Part shown: piece by piece, positions 42,492 through 51,786 of the stretch | Layout: every line of letters starts with the position of its first letter | Numbering within the stretch: the first letter of the stretch is position 1 | Assembly: GCF_903819435.1 (NCBI RefSeq) | Contig: NZ_CAIJDP010000078.1 | Location: forward strand, 145,929-209,928 | Origin: Flavobacterium salmonis | Lineage (GTDB): Bacteria > Bacteroidota > Bacteroidia > Flavobacteriales > Flavobacteriaceae | Reading direction: 5' to 3' | Length of the DNA stretch: 64,000 nucleotides | Program-made: the position numbers and the translations under genes | Notes under the pieces: model-generated | Told to the model about the DNA's origin: nothing | The model's database searches: none | What the model saw: only the letters and a program-made list of their open reading frames with translations

Positions 42492-44882
42492 ATGAATAAC
42501 TTAAAGTTCTTATTACTTTTCAGCATCTTTTTGCTATCACTTACTACTTCATTTGCCCAAAAAGGTACAATAAAAGGAACAATACAAACAAGCGACGATA
42601 AAGCTGCAGAAGGAGTTTCTGTTTCTGTAAAAGGAATAAACAAAAACACGATTGCGGATAATAATGGATCTTTTGAACTTAAAAATGTGCCTGCAGGAAC
42701 ACATACATTAGTAGTTACACTAGTGGGATATGATGATCTTAATCAAGAAGTAACTGTTACTGCAGGTAAAGTAACGACTGCAGATTTAAAATTGACTTTA
42801 TCAAATACAGAACTGAATCAGGTTGTAGTTTTAAGTAACAAAAGCGCTTTTAAAACCAACAGAATTTCATCCTCGCTTCGTTTGCAGTCGGCTATTATTG
42901 AAATCCCGCAAAACATTCAGGTAATTACCGGAAAATTAATTCAGGATCAGCAAATATATGATATGCTTGAAGGTGTTACCCGTAACGTAAGTGGCGCTAC
43001 CAGAGTAGAACACTGGGATAATTATGCTAATATTACTATGAGAGGCAGCCAGGTTGCGGCTTTTAGAAATGGGATGAATGTAAGCACTACATGGGGACCA
43101 TTGACCGAAGACATGAGTATGGTAGAGCGTATCGAGTTTGTAAAAGGACCAGCCGGTTTTATGCTCGCAAATGGTAACCCAAGCGGTTTTTATAATGTTG
43201 TAACCAAAAAACCAAGCGGACGTACAAAAGGTGAGGCTAATTTTGCATTAGGAAGTTTTGACATGTACAGAGGTGCTTTAGACTTTGACGGAAAATTATC
43301 GAAAGATGGAAAGTTATTGTACAGAATCAATGCTATGGGACAAATGAAAGGCAGTCACCGTGACTTCGATTATAACAATCGTTTTTCTATCGCTCCTGTA
43401 TTAAAATATTTAATTGATGATCAAACCTCACTTACATTAGAATATACTTATCAATTTTCTCAGGTTCTTGCAATAGGTTCAAACTATCTTTTTTCTAACA
43501 AAGGATACGCAGATTTGCCTAAAAGTTTTACTAATGCTGAGCCAAATTTTGATCCAACCAATATGAATGACCAAAGTATTTTGGCAATTTTGGAGCACAA
43601 ATTAAGTGATAATTGGAAATTTACAGGACAAGCTGCTTATTTTAACTTCAAACAAGAAGGAATGTCAATGTGGCCTCAATACCCTGGATTTGATTCTGGA
43701 AACGATAATATTTTACACCGTGGAGTATCTATCTGGGATGTTTTAGGAATAGCCAAAACAGGTCAATTTTTCGTAAATGGTGAAGAAAAAACCGGCTCTG
43801 TTACTCACAAAATTTTAGGCGGTCTTGATATGAGTGACAAATTAAATTATCATGACTGGAGCCAGACGTTTGCTTTGAATGGCTATGATGTTAATGGTAA
43901 TATTGTTCCTTTTGATATTTATAACCCAACTCATGGTAATGTTCCAGCTAATAAATTACCTGTTTTTGACAGAAGTAAAGATATCAGAGAAAGAGGTGTA
44001 CAATATCGCAATGGGTACAACGCTTTTTACCTACAGGATGAGTTAGGATTTTTTGATAACAGTCTTCGTGTAACGCTTGCGGGCAGATATACAACACTAA
44101 AAACTTCAAATGCATACTCAGGATCATATAAAGACAGTAAATTTACGCCTCGATTGGGTGTAAGCTATTCTTTAGACAAAAATACTTCGGCTTATTTTGT
44201 AAGAGATGAATCGTTTAATGAAAACTATGGAACTGACTGGCTAGGAAATAGTTTTGATCCACAAACCGGGACAAATCTTGAGTTTGGTTTCAAAAGAGAC
44301 TGGATGAACGGAAAATGGAATTCGACCTTTGCAGTATATCAAATTACAAATAAAAACATTTTGACTGCGGATCCGGACCACTCTACAGGAGGCATTCAGT
44401 ATATGAGACAAAGTGGAGAACAAAAAGTAAAAGGTTTTGAAGCTGATATTAGAGGAGAAATTGTTAAGAATCTTGATGTGGTTATAAATTATGCTTTTAC
44501 AGAAGCAAAAGTCACTAAAGATACAGACCAGTCATTAGTAGGAACTCAGGTTGCGGGAACTTCAAGACATGTTCAGAATACCTGGTTAAACTATAAAATG
44601 GATCAGGGAGCACTAAACGGTTTAGGCCTTTCAATTGGTTACCAATATCAAATTGACAGATCTCCATGGTTTGTTTCTGACAGCGATGAAACAGCTTTAC
44701 CTGATTATTTCCGTTTAGATGGTGGAGTTACATACCAAAAAGGAAAAATGACTTATAATGTAATTGTAAATAACATTTTAGACGAATATTTATATTCTGG
44801 TGGAAAATACGATCCGGGGTATTATTACTGGCAAGCAGAACCGGGAACAAACGTTCGCTTGTCGGTTAGTTACAAATTCTAA
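42492..44882 (+). CDS. TonB-dependent siderophore receptor 3
   Basis: A 796-aa receptor: signal peptide (cut after TTSFAQ), carboxypeptidase-D-like domain (GTIKGTIQTSDDKAAEGVSV), plug with MVERIEFVKGPAGFMLANGN and barrel ending VRLSVSYKF. IPQNIQVITGKLIQDQ early in the plug is typical of the FhuE/FpvA-like group. It is followed by a partial terminator and a DUF4198 gene 70 nt downstream, likely a partly coupled unit. Confidence 0.92.
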   Translation: MNNLKFLLLFSIFLLSLTTSFAQKGTIKGTIQTSDDKAAEGVSVSVKGINKNTIADNNGSFELKNVPAGTHTLVVTLVGYDDLNQEVTVTAGKVTTADLKLTLSNTELNQVVVLSNKSAFKTNRISSSLRLQSAIIEIPQNIQVITGKLIQDQQIYDMLEGVTRNVSGATRVEHWDNYANITMRGSQVAAFRNGMNVSTTWGPLTEDMSMVERIEFVKGPAGFMLANGNPSGFYNVVTKKPSGRTKGEANFALGSFDMYRGALDFDGKLSKDGKLLYRINAMGQMKGSHRDFDYNNRFSIAPVLKYLIDDQTSLTLEYTYQFSQVLAIGSNYLFSNKGYADLPKSFTNAEPNFDPTNMNDQSILAILEHKLSDNWKFTGQAAYFNFKQEGMSMWPQYPGFDSGNDNILHRGVSIWDVLGIAKTGQFFVNGEEKTGSVTHKILGGLDMSDKLNYHDWSQTFALNGYDVNGNIVPFDIYNPTHGNVPANKLPVFDRSKDIRERGVQYRNGYNAFYLQDELGFFDNSLRVTLAGRYTTLKTSNAYSGSYKDSKFTPRLGVSYSLDKNTSAYFVRDESFNENYGTDWLGNSFDPQTGTNLEFGFKRDWMNGKWNSTFAVYQITNKNILTADPDHSTGGIQYMRQSGEQKVKGFEADIRGEIVKNLDVVINYAFTEAKVTKDTDQSLVGTQVAGTSRHVQNTWLNYKMDQGALNGLGLSIGYQYQIDRSPWFVSDSDETALPDYFRLDGGVTYQKGKMTYNVIVNNILDEYLYSGGKYDPGYYYWQAEPGTNVRLSVSYKF

Positions 44883-44891
44883 ATAAAAATG

Positions 44892-44919
44892 AATCCTTTA
44901 AATTAGTTTTTAAGGGATT
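44892..44919 (+). terminator. Weak terminator-like hairpin after receptor 3
   Basis: AATCCTTTAAA pairs imperfectly with TTTAAGGGATT, followed by TTTAT. It probably reduces rather than abolishes read-through into the DUF4198 gene. Confidence 0.6.
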
Positions 44920-44952
44920 TTATCACAAACAATAATTAAAAACGTACTTATT

Positions 44953-45678
44953 ATGAAATCAAATAACTTAAAAAAACTGGCTTTTGCAATTTTAATGCTT
45001 CTTGTAAGCCCTGCCCTTTTTGCCCACGCCTTATGGATTGAAACTAAAGCTACTGGTACAAAAGGCAAGGCTCAGGAAATATCCATATATTTTGGAGAAT
45101 TCGCAGATAACGATATTACCAAAGCCGACAAATGGTTTTCAGATTTAAAAGACTTTACTTTAGTATTGGTTTCTCCTTCAAAAAAAGAAACCAAATTAAC
45201 TTCTAAAGCATTAGAAAATAAATATCAGGCATTTTTTACACCTGATGAAGACGGAGTTTACACCATTGTAATGCACCACAAAGTAAAAGATATTTACGGA
45301 ACTATGGTTTTAGATTACAATTCAAGTGCAACAGTTGTAGTAGGAAACAAAACTGCAGGAAACTATGCAACGGCAAATAATAATGTAATTAGCGTTTTTA
45401 GTGAAAATGCAGACATCGCTAAGAAAAACGCCAAAATCGACATATTTGCTTTGTACGAAGGCGCTTCTGCCAAAAAGCAAAAAGTAAAAGTAATTGCCCC
45501 AAACGGGTGGGAAAAAGAATTATGGACAAACGATAAAGGAGAAATCTCTTTTACGCCAATCTGGCCAGGAAATTACATGGTAGAATTTGCATATACCGAA
45601 AAAGTATCAGGAGAACATAACAGTAAAAAATATGATGAAATTTGGAAAATGGCAACTTATTTAATTGCCGTAAAATAA
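44953..45678 (+). CDS. DUF4198-family periplasmic protein
   Basis: A 241-aa protein with signal peptide ending LFAHALWIETKA. HALWIE at the mature N-terminus is the family hallmark, with the His at the likely cleaved end placed as a potential metal ligand. Ig-like strands follow (YQAFFTPDEDGVYTIVMHHK, WPGNYMVEFAYTEK). DUF4198 proteins often accompany TonB receptors and are suspected of metal or ligand handling. A strong terminator follows. Confidence 0.88.
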   Translation: MKSNNLKKLAFAILMLLVSPALFAHALWIETKATGTKGKAQEISIYFGEFADNDITKADKWFSDLKDFTLVLVSPSKKETKLTSKALENKYQAFFTPDEDGVYTIVMHHKVKDIYGTMVLDYNSSATVVVGNKTAGNYATANNNVISVFSENADIAKKNAKIDIFALYEGASAKKQKVKVIAPNGWEKELWTNDKGEISFTPIWPGNYMVEFAYTEKVSGEHNSKKYDEIWKMATYLIAVK

Positions 45679-45700
45679 ATTTAAGTTTTATGATTTAATT

Positions 45701-45733
45701 AAGCCTTTTTCAATTCAGAAAAAGGCTTTTTTT
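45701..45733 (+). terminator. Terminator after the DUF4198 gene
   Basis: AAGCCTTTTT and AAAAAGGCTT form a 10-bp stem followed by seven T. Confidence 0.9.
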
Positions 45734-45879
45734 GTTTAAACCATTTTAAAAACATCTTATTTTTCTTATATTATTGAAGCGGTATATTTAAAAAAAATTA
45801 ATAAACAATTAACAAACAAATAGTTGTAAAATTAATAGTAATTAATCTAAATAAACTTTTAAATAATAAACATACCCGC

Positions 45880-45887
45880 TATATTTG
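45880..45887 (+). promoter_or_regulatory. -7 promoter element for receptor 4
   Basis: TATATTTG matches TAnnTTTG, 36 nt before the ATG at 45924. The Fur-like half-site AATCTAAATAAA (45844-45855) lies where -33 would be. Confidence 0.65.
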
Positions 45888-45897
45888 CAAAAAAATT

Positions 45898-45916
45898 ATT
45901 TTAAATTATTCTAAAT
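45898..45916 (+). promoter_or_regulatory. Fur-like box F, downstream of the receptor 4 promoter
   Basis: ATTTTAAATTATTCTAAAT matches ATTTAGAATnATTCTAAAT at 16 of 18 fixed positions, one of the two best copies in the window. It starts 11 nt after the -7 element and ends 8 nt before the ATG, so it would block initiation. Confidence 0.65.
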
Positions 45917-45923
45917 AAACACC

Positions 45924-48272
45924 ATGAAATATATTTTACTTTTCAGTTTATCATTTCTAAGTTTTGCTACTTACAGCCAGGATTATTCAAATAACGATAC
46001 TGCATCAGCAATTAATGATACTGTAAAAAACAAAAAAGGTGAAGTTCTTAATGAGGTTAAAATTACTGCCAACAAACCAAAAAAACCAATTTCTGCAGCT
46101 CGCTCAGGAATTAAGGTAATGGATTTACCACAAAGTGTTCAGATTGTTGGAAGTGAAGTTATCGAACAACAGCAGGCTATTCGTTTAAGTGACGTTATAA
46201 AAAATGCTAATGGCGTTTATGTAGGTTCAGCCCGTGGTGGTGCACAAGAATCTTTTTGGTCAAGAGGCTATACGATGGATACAAATAACATGTTTAAAAA
46301 TGGATTTCGCTATAATACAGGATCTATTCCAGATGTATCAGGTTTAGAAAAGGTAGAATTTTTAAAAGGGGGATCAGCATTATTATTTGGAAATGTTACC
46401 CCGGGAGGAATTCTAAATTTAGTTACCAAGACCCCAAAATTCACAGAAGGCGGTGAATTATCCATGCAAATGGGAAGCTATGCTTTTTACAAACCATCGA
46501 TCGATTTTTACGGCCCTTTAAACAAATCAATCGCCTATCGTATTAATGCTTCTTACGAAAATTCAGAAAGCTTTAGGGATTATGTAAAAAATGAACGTAT
46601 TTATTTTAATCCTTCGTTATTATTTAACCTTACTGAAAAAACTCATATTACATTACAAGGAGATTATCTAAGTGCCGACTGGACACCGGATTTTGGAACC
46701 GGAATTGTTGGAAAAGAAATTTTAGATTTACCACGCAATCAATTTTTTGGAGCACTTTGGTCAACGGGGAACACAAAATCTTCAAGTGTTTCATTAATAC
46801 TTAATCATAACTTTAATGATAATTGGAAGTTAGGTTTTAATTCTTCTTTTCAATCCTACAGAAGAACTCAAACAACAACAGCACAATTATCTAATTTAGC
46901 TTATTCAACCAATAGCACAACAGGTGAAAAAGAAGTTCTCTGGAAAAGAGGATTAACAAAAGCTGATGCCGGAGAAAATATATTTGGAGACCAATTGAAT
47001 CTTCAGGGTATCTTTAATACTGGAATAATCAAACATCAAATATTTACCGGGGTTGACTATGAATATTCAACAGCTCCAAATTATACTTTTGGTTTCTTTG
47101 ATCCTGCAAAACCTGCTGATCTTGTAACAACAGAGGCAAAAGCCATAAATATCTTAAACTACGATTACAGCACTCAAAGCCTTAATGTGCCTTACAGCAA
47201 CAGAATAACCCAATTGGCTACAACAGATACAAAACGCTTTGGAGCTTTTGCACAAGATTTAATTTCAATCACAGAACATATCAAGTTTTTAGGAGGAATT
47301 CGTTGGTCATGGCAGGAAAGTCAGGTTACTACAACAAAAGAAGTAATAGAAAAAGAAATAGTAAACGGACAGCCTACTAATAAAAATATAATCACAACGC
47401 CATATGAAAATGCAGTCCCTGTAACTGCGGCAAAAGCATTAAACAGAGCTTTTTCTCCAAAAGCAGGACTGGTTATACAGCCTAACAAAGATATGTCGCT
47501 ATTTGCCAGCTATTCTAACTCGTTTACACCAAATACCGGAACTACAGTTGATTTTAAACCATTAGACCCATCTATCATTGATCAGTACGAAGTAGGTATC
47601 AAAAAAGATTTCTGGAAAGGAGATTTGAGTACAAATGTAACAGCTTACATGATTGAAAACAACAATTTAGCTCAAACTGCTCAATTTCAAGCAGATGGAG
47701 TTTCTGAAAATGTAAACACTAATTTAAAAGAATTAGTTGGAGCTACAAAAGGAAAAGGTATTGAAATCGATGTTACCGCAAGACCTGTTGAAGGTTTAAA
47801 CATAATGGCAGGATATAGTTTTAATGAAACTAAAGTTTCAAAATCTTCGGGAACAAGCGGAAGTCTTGTGGTAGGTGATATTTTAGCAAGAACTCCTAAA
47901 CATACAGCAAATTTGAGCTTTTTCTATAAATTGCCTTACGGGTTATTAAAAGGATTCTCATTTGGAGCAATTGCTAATTATGTTGGCGACCGCACAGGAG
48001 GCTGGAATGATGATTACTTATGGACAGAAATCAAACCAGCACCTACTAACCCAAATGATCCAAAATACATAGTTACTATCAGAGATCGTGACATTCCATT
48101 AGAAGGTTACGCAACTATTGATGCGTCTGTAGGTTACGAATGGAAAAAAATGTCTCTTTTATGTAAATTATCAAACATTACAGATGAATTAAACTATACA
48201 GTCCACGAAAATTATAGCACAAACCCAATCGCACCACGTCAGGTAATAGTTAGCTTGAAATACAAATTGTAA
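45924..48272 (+). CDS. TonB-dependent siderophore receptor 4
   Basis: A 782-aa receptor with signal peptide (cut after ATYSQ). It lacks the carboxypeptidase-D-like domain of the other three; a short linker leads into the plug (VMDLPQSVQIVGSEVIEQQQ, LEKVEFLKGGSALLFGNVTP). The barrel ends QVIVSLKYKL. The different N-terminus means it is not a recent duplicate of its neighbours. It is flanked by Fur-like sites and a terminator, so it is a separate transcription unit. Confidence 0.92.
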   Translation: MKYILLFSLSFLSFATYSQDYSNNDTASAINDTVKNKKGEVLNEVKITANKPKKPISAARSGIKVMDLPQSVQIVGSEVIEQQQAIRLSDVIKNANGVYVGSARGGAQESFWSRGYTMDTNNMFKNGFRYNTGSIPDVSGLEKVEFLKGGSALLFGNVTPGGILNLVTKTPKFTEGGELSMQMGSYAFYKPSIDFYGPLNKSIAYRINASYENSESFRDYVKNERIYFNPSLLFNLTEKTHITLQGDYLSADWTPDFGTGIVGKEILDLPRNQFFGALWSTGNTKSSSVSLILNHNFNDNWKLGFNSSFQSYRRTQTTTAQLSNLAYSTNSTTGEKEVLWKRGLTKADAGENIFGDQLNLQGIFNTGIIKHQIFTGVDYEYSTAPNYTFGFFDPAKPADLVTTEAKAINILNYDYSTQSLNVPYSNRITQLATTDTKRFGAFAQDLISITEHIKFLGGIRWSWQESQVTTTKEVIEKEIVNGQPTNKNIITTPYENAVPVTAAKALNRAFSPKAGLVIQPNKDMSLFASYSNSFTPNTGTTVDFKPLDPSIIDQYEVGIKKDFWKGDLSTNVTAYMIENNNLAQTAQFQADGVSENVNTNLKELVGATKGKGIEIDVTARPVEGLNIMAGYSFNETKVSKSSGTSGSLVVGDILARTPKHTANLSFFYKLPYGLLKGFSFGAIANYVGDRTGGWNDDYLWTEIKPAPTNPNDPKYIVTIRDRDIPLEGYATIDASVGYEWKKMSLLCKLSNITDELNYTVHENYSTNPIAPRQVIVSLKYKL

Positions 48273-48295
48273 CCTAAGTTTTAGTTTACTCCTTA

Positions 48296-48342
48296 AAAAC
48301 TTTTTCTGCCTCTTTCATTTTTGAAAAGCAGAAAAAGTTTTT
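48296..48342 (+). terminator. Terminator of receptor 4
   Basis: AAAACTTTTTCTGC and GCAGAAAAAGTTTT form a 14-bp stem followed by T. The stem is nearly the same as the one at 48861. Confidence 0.88.
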
Positions 48343-48359
48343 CCTTTTAAAATAAAAAG

Positions 48360-48367
48360 TATTTTTG
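48360..48367 (+). promoter_or_regulatory. -7 promoter element for the HIT gene
   Basis: TATTTTTG matches TAnnTTTG. The frame's upstream TTG codon lies inside it, so translation must start later, at the ATG at 48413. Confidence 0.55.
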
Positions 48368-48412
48368 CCGAAAGTACTTTCAATTATTACAAACCTTTTA
48401 TTTAATCAAAAC

Positions 48413-48838
48413 ATGCCTAGTCCAGTTTCAGAATGCCTGTATTGTCAAAACAATGATACCTTAAGCCAGTTAATGATAAAAGTTGCAGATTTAAAAGTAT
48501 CTCAACTTTTCCTTTTTAAAGAGCAATCTTATACGGGACGCTTAAATGTAGTTTACAAAGATCATGCAGTTGAATTTTATGAATTAAGCGATGAACAGCG
48601 CAATTTATTTATGGAAGATGCTGCTACAACAGCAAAAGCTATTGCAAAAGCTTTTAATCCTGATAAAATCAATTATGGAGCGTTTAGTGATACTTTATCT
48701 CACTTACACATGCACATTGTTCCGAAATACAAAGATGGCTACGGATTTGGAAGTGTTTTTGAAATGAACCCTCAAAAAACATATTTATCTGATTCAGAAT
48801 ATGACGCTGTTATAGAAAAAATTAAATCGAACTTGTAA
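48413..48838 (+). CDS. HIT-family hydrolase
   Basis: A 141-aa histidine-triad protein. HLHMHIVPKYKDG carries the H-x-H-x-H active site; CLYCQ near the N-terminus is a zinc-type pair. HIT proteins hydrolyse nucleoside phosphoramidates or dinucleotides. ATG 48413 (MPSPVSECLYCQNND) is chosen because the promoter element excludes the earlier TTG. It is monocistronic between two look-alike terminators. Confidence 0.9.
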   Translation: MPSPVSECLYCQNNDTLSQLMIKVADLKVSQLFLFKEQSYTGRLNVVYKDHAVEFYELSDEQRNLFMEDAATTAKAIAKAFNPDKINYGAFSDTLSHLHMHIVPKYKDGYGFGSVFEMNPQKTYLSDSEYDAVIEKIKSNL

Positions 48839-48860
48839 CACACATTTCGTTTTTTATTTT

Positions 48861-48906
48861 AAAACTTTTTCTGACTCTTCTTTATGAGGCAGAAAAAGTT
48901 TTTTTT
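48861..48906 (+). terminator. Terminator between the HIT and MutS-like genes
   Basis: AAAACTTTTTCTG and CAGAAAAAGTTTT form a 13-bp stem followed by T6 more. The genes are convergent; the minus-strand side is less T-rich. Confidence 0.88.
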
Positions 48907-48931
48907 ACAAAAATTTGTTTGAATCAAAGAA

Positions 48932-50704
48932 TTAAATAACCCCCATCTTTTGCATTAAAAAAGTAGCACTTTTATTTTTACAGATTCCGTTGCGAAGTTT
49001 ATAATCAAAATGCAAATCATTGTCTTTTATTTCGACTTCAAAGCATTGGTTGGTCAAAGTTTCAGGATATTCATTAGTTGTTAAACAAACTTCAATATCA
49101 TGTGTCGCAATGGCACCAATTGCATTTTTAGCAATGACTTTTTTAACTACTTCAATTGTTCCGTTTCGTTTGTCATCAGAATTGGTTCCTCTCAAAATTT
49201 CATCCAGTAAAACAAAAGCCGGTTTATCTTCCAAGGCATCCATAATTTGTTTTAAACGCTTGATTTCAGCAAAAAAGTAGGATTCACTATCTGCTAAAGA
49301 GTCAGATAATCTCATTGAAACTAAAACTTGCAATGGATGAATATTAGCATTTGAAGCACAGACAACTGACCCTATACCAGCTAATAACATATTGATCCCT
49401 AAACTTCTTAAAAAAGTGCTTTTTCCCGACATATTAGAACCCGTTAAAATCATAAAAGACTGCGGATAAAAATGAGTATCATTCCCTACTCTGCTTACGG
49501 GGTTCAATAGTGGATGGCTTAGATTTGTAAATTCAATTTTATGCTCCTTGTTTATTTCAGGAAATACAAAGTCAGAATTGTTATACGCTAAATTTGCCAA
49601 GCTGTTTAAGGTTTCAAATTCCCCTATAACAGAAATCCATTTTTCAAGTTCATCTGCATACTCATTTTTCCAATTCAAAAGTGCTCTTAAAACATGGAGA
49701 TTAAATAAAAAAGTTCCGTTAAAAACAGTTGCAGTAACAAAATTATTAATTGTATCCATTCTAGAAAACAATTCTGACAGCTGTTTTAAATGGGAACTGG
49801 CTTTTGCGTTTTTAAAAAACAACTGCTGTTTTAAATCATTCAGTTTCTTAGATTCAAAAGTTTCATTTTCAATTTTCTGAACCAGCAAACTATATTGCTT
49901 TATTATTTTATCAATATTTTCAGCTTTGGCAATTTCAGATCGAATACGTTTAACTCCACTTCCTAAAACAATCAGATTTCCGATAAAAACATAAGTCAGG
50001 TACGATAACAGAATAGTTTTTGAGGTAATAAAATAAGCCCCCAGAAAGCCAAAAAACAAGACAGGTAAAAGAATTGAAAGTACATTTAAAACTTTAGGTA
50101 AATAATTATTTTTAAATGATTTCCAATGCATTAACGAATCATATGAATCTTTACTGTCATGACTGACAACTGCTAAAGCAAAAAACTCCTGCCTCCAGTT
50201 TATTTTTGATTTAAGCTCTTTAACTGCTTCTTGATTTTCAAGAATACTTTCATTGGAGTTCAATTTTAATAATTGGTTTGCTAATGTTTTTTTCCCTACA
50301 AAAGTTGCTGTTCTGTTTAAATTCTGAAATAAGGAATGTTCTCCAAAGATATCCAGATCATATGCATAAGGATGATGGAAATCATTAAATTCAATACCGT
50401 TTTCAAAAGGAAGTTTTTCTCTTTTTAGAAAAGAGATTTCATTTTCATTTATTTTTAAAAGTGTAATTAAAAACTGTTTTTGAAATGACAGACGCGAATG
50501 AATACGCATTAAAAATATAAAACAAATAAAAAATACAACAGCACTAATTAAGTATAAAATTTCGCTTGTTTTAATATAATAAAACATCAGTAACAAAAAA
50601 CTAAAAATACTTAAGAGCCTTAAAATACTTATACTGTTATACTTTTTATTAGTTGTATGTAATGATTCGGTGTATTGCGAAACCTTGTTTTGATAATAAT
50701 CCAT
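48932..50704 (-). CDS. Membrane-anchored MutS-family ATPase
   Basis: A 590-aa protein whose C-terminal 200 residues are a MutS ATPase domain: Walker A GSNMSGKST (422-430), signature SDSLADSESYFFAEIKRL, Walker B FVLLDE (497-502) and ATHD. It lacks the mismatch-recognition domain I. The N-terminal part has hydrophobic segments at about 25-66 and 200-250 that look like four TM helices. It belongs to a MutS subfamily of Bacteroidota and a few others; the role is unknown and may not be mismatch repair. Confidence 0.87.
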   Translation of the reverse strand: MDYYQNKVSQYTESLHTTNKKYNSISILRLLSIFSFLLLMFYYIKTSEILYLISAVVFFICFIFLMRIHSRLSFQKQFLITLLKINENEISFLKREKLPFENGIEFNDFHHPYAYDLDIFGEHSLFQNLNRTATFVGKKTLANQLLKLNSNESILENQEAVKELKSKINWRQEFFALAVVSHDSKDSYDSLMHWKSFKNNYLPKVLNVLSILLPVLFFGFLGAYFITSKTILLSYLTYVFIGNLIVLGSGVKRIRSEIAKAENIDKIIKQYSLLVQKIENETFESKKLNDLKQQLFFKNAKASSHLKQLSELFSRMDTINNFVTATVFNGTFLFNLHVLRALLNWKNEYADELEKWISVIGEFETLNSLANLAYNNSDFVFPEINKEHKIEFTNLSHPLLNPVSRVGNDTHFYPQSFMILTGSNMSGKSTFLRSLGINMLLAGIGSVVCASNANIHPLQVLVSMRLSDSLADSESYFFAEIKRLKQIMDALEDKPAFVLLDEILRGTNSDDKRNGTIEVVKKVIAKNAIGAIATHDIEVCLTTNEYPETLTNQCFEVEIKDNDLHFDYKLRNGICKNKSATFLMQKMGVI

Positions 50705-50772
50705 CTTTTTAATTTAATGAATCACAAATATAGGTTTTACCAATACAAAACACTGATTAATTACATCAGAAA

Positions 50773-51606
50773 TTAGTTATCATGCATCACTAAAACAGGA
50801 ATAGAAACCTCTTTCGTTATTTTTTTAGCAAAACCAGAACTAAAAAACCCTTCAAAAAAGGATCTTTTATGTGTAATAGTCGTGAGAACATCAATATCCT
50901 TAAAAAGTATAAAATCAAGTATTGTTTCTTTGACATCATCACTTGGCAACACTAAAAATTCTACATTTTCATCAGCAAACTCGACTTCCCATTCTTTGAT
51001 GGTTTGCTGGGACACATCCGAATCAGAAGTTTTAACATATAAACTTCGAACTTTTGCATCCGTTTTCTTTGCTATTTTTAATACTTTTCTCAACTCTTTT
51101 TTATCTTTTTCCCGATACCTGGTAGTAAAACCAATTACTTTTATCTTTTTAAATTTAGCATCTATCGGAACACATAACACCGGAACCTCAACCCCTGAAA
51201 TCACAGAACTAGTATTGGATCCCAAAAAGAAAGTTGTCCAGTCTGAGACTCCATTTGTACCCATAATTACAAAATCAATTTGATCTTCTTTTACAGCATT
51301 TTTTAAATTATAGAGCAAATCACCATCCATTAACCGGTGTTTTATTACTATTTCATTTAAATTTCGTTCAGCAGCAATAGCCCTTAATTTAGGGATTTCA
51401 TCTTTAAAAAGGTCAAATTTAGCCAATTCTATTGAACTGTAAATTGCTGCGTAATTCTCGGGGAAAAACTGACTGTCATATACCGGAATTTCAAAAGTAT
51501 GCAGTAAAATGAGTTCGGCATTGACAACTTTAGCAAATTCTAAAGCATGGACAAATGCATTTGTAGCTGCTTCAGAAAAATCAGTTGGAAATAATATCTT
51601 TTTCAT
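50773..51606 (-). CDS. Tandem universal stress protein
   Basis: A 277-aa protein with two Usp domains (about 1-145 and 155-277). The first begins KKILFPTDFSEAATNAFVHA and contains the ATP motif G-x2-G-x9-G-S (GTNGVSDWTTFFLGSN). The second lacks a clean copy. ATG at 51606 is the natural start; ten extra upstream codons are possible but add nothing. It stands alone between the MutS-like gene and divergent mnmE. Confidence 0.93.
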   Translation of the reverse strand: MKKILFPTDFSEAATNAFVHALEFAKVVNAELILLHTFEIPVYDSQFFPENYAAIYSSIELAKFDLFKDEIPKLRAIAAERNLNEIVIKHRLMDGDLLYNLKNAVKEDQIDFVIMGTNGVSDWTTFFLGSNTSSVISGVEVPVLCVPIDAKFKKIKVIGFTTRYREKDKKELRKVLKIAKKTDAKVRSLYVKTSDSDVSQQTIKEWEVEFADENVEFLVLPSDDVKETILDFILFKDIDVLTTITHKRSFFEGFFSSGFAKKITKEVSIPVLVMHDN

Positions 51607-51774
51607 TTTATATCTGATTAATTGGTTTCTATTCAAATTTAATCATTATAAAGGCAAAACAAACTGATAATTATCAGGATTTTAACAGTTAATAATTTCT
51701 TAATAGTGCTATTTTAGACTCATTAATGTTATCATTTGTAATTTTCATAGCTCGTAAGATTTCTGCTTTTTTCT

Positions 51775-51782
51775 TACCTTTG
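51775..51782 (+). promoter_or_regulatory. -7 element very close to the mnmE start
   Basis: TACCTTTG matches TAnnTTTG and ends 4 nt before the mnmE ATG. The transcript start expected a few nt downstream would coincide with the start codon, so the mRNA may be leaderless. Confidence 0.55.
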
Positions 51783-51786
51783 CAAG

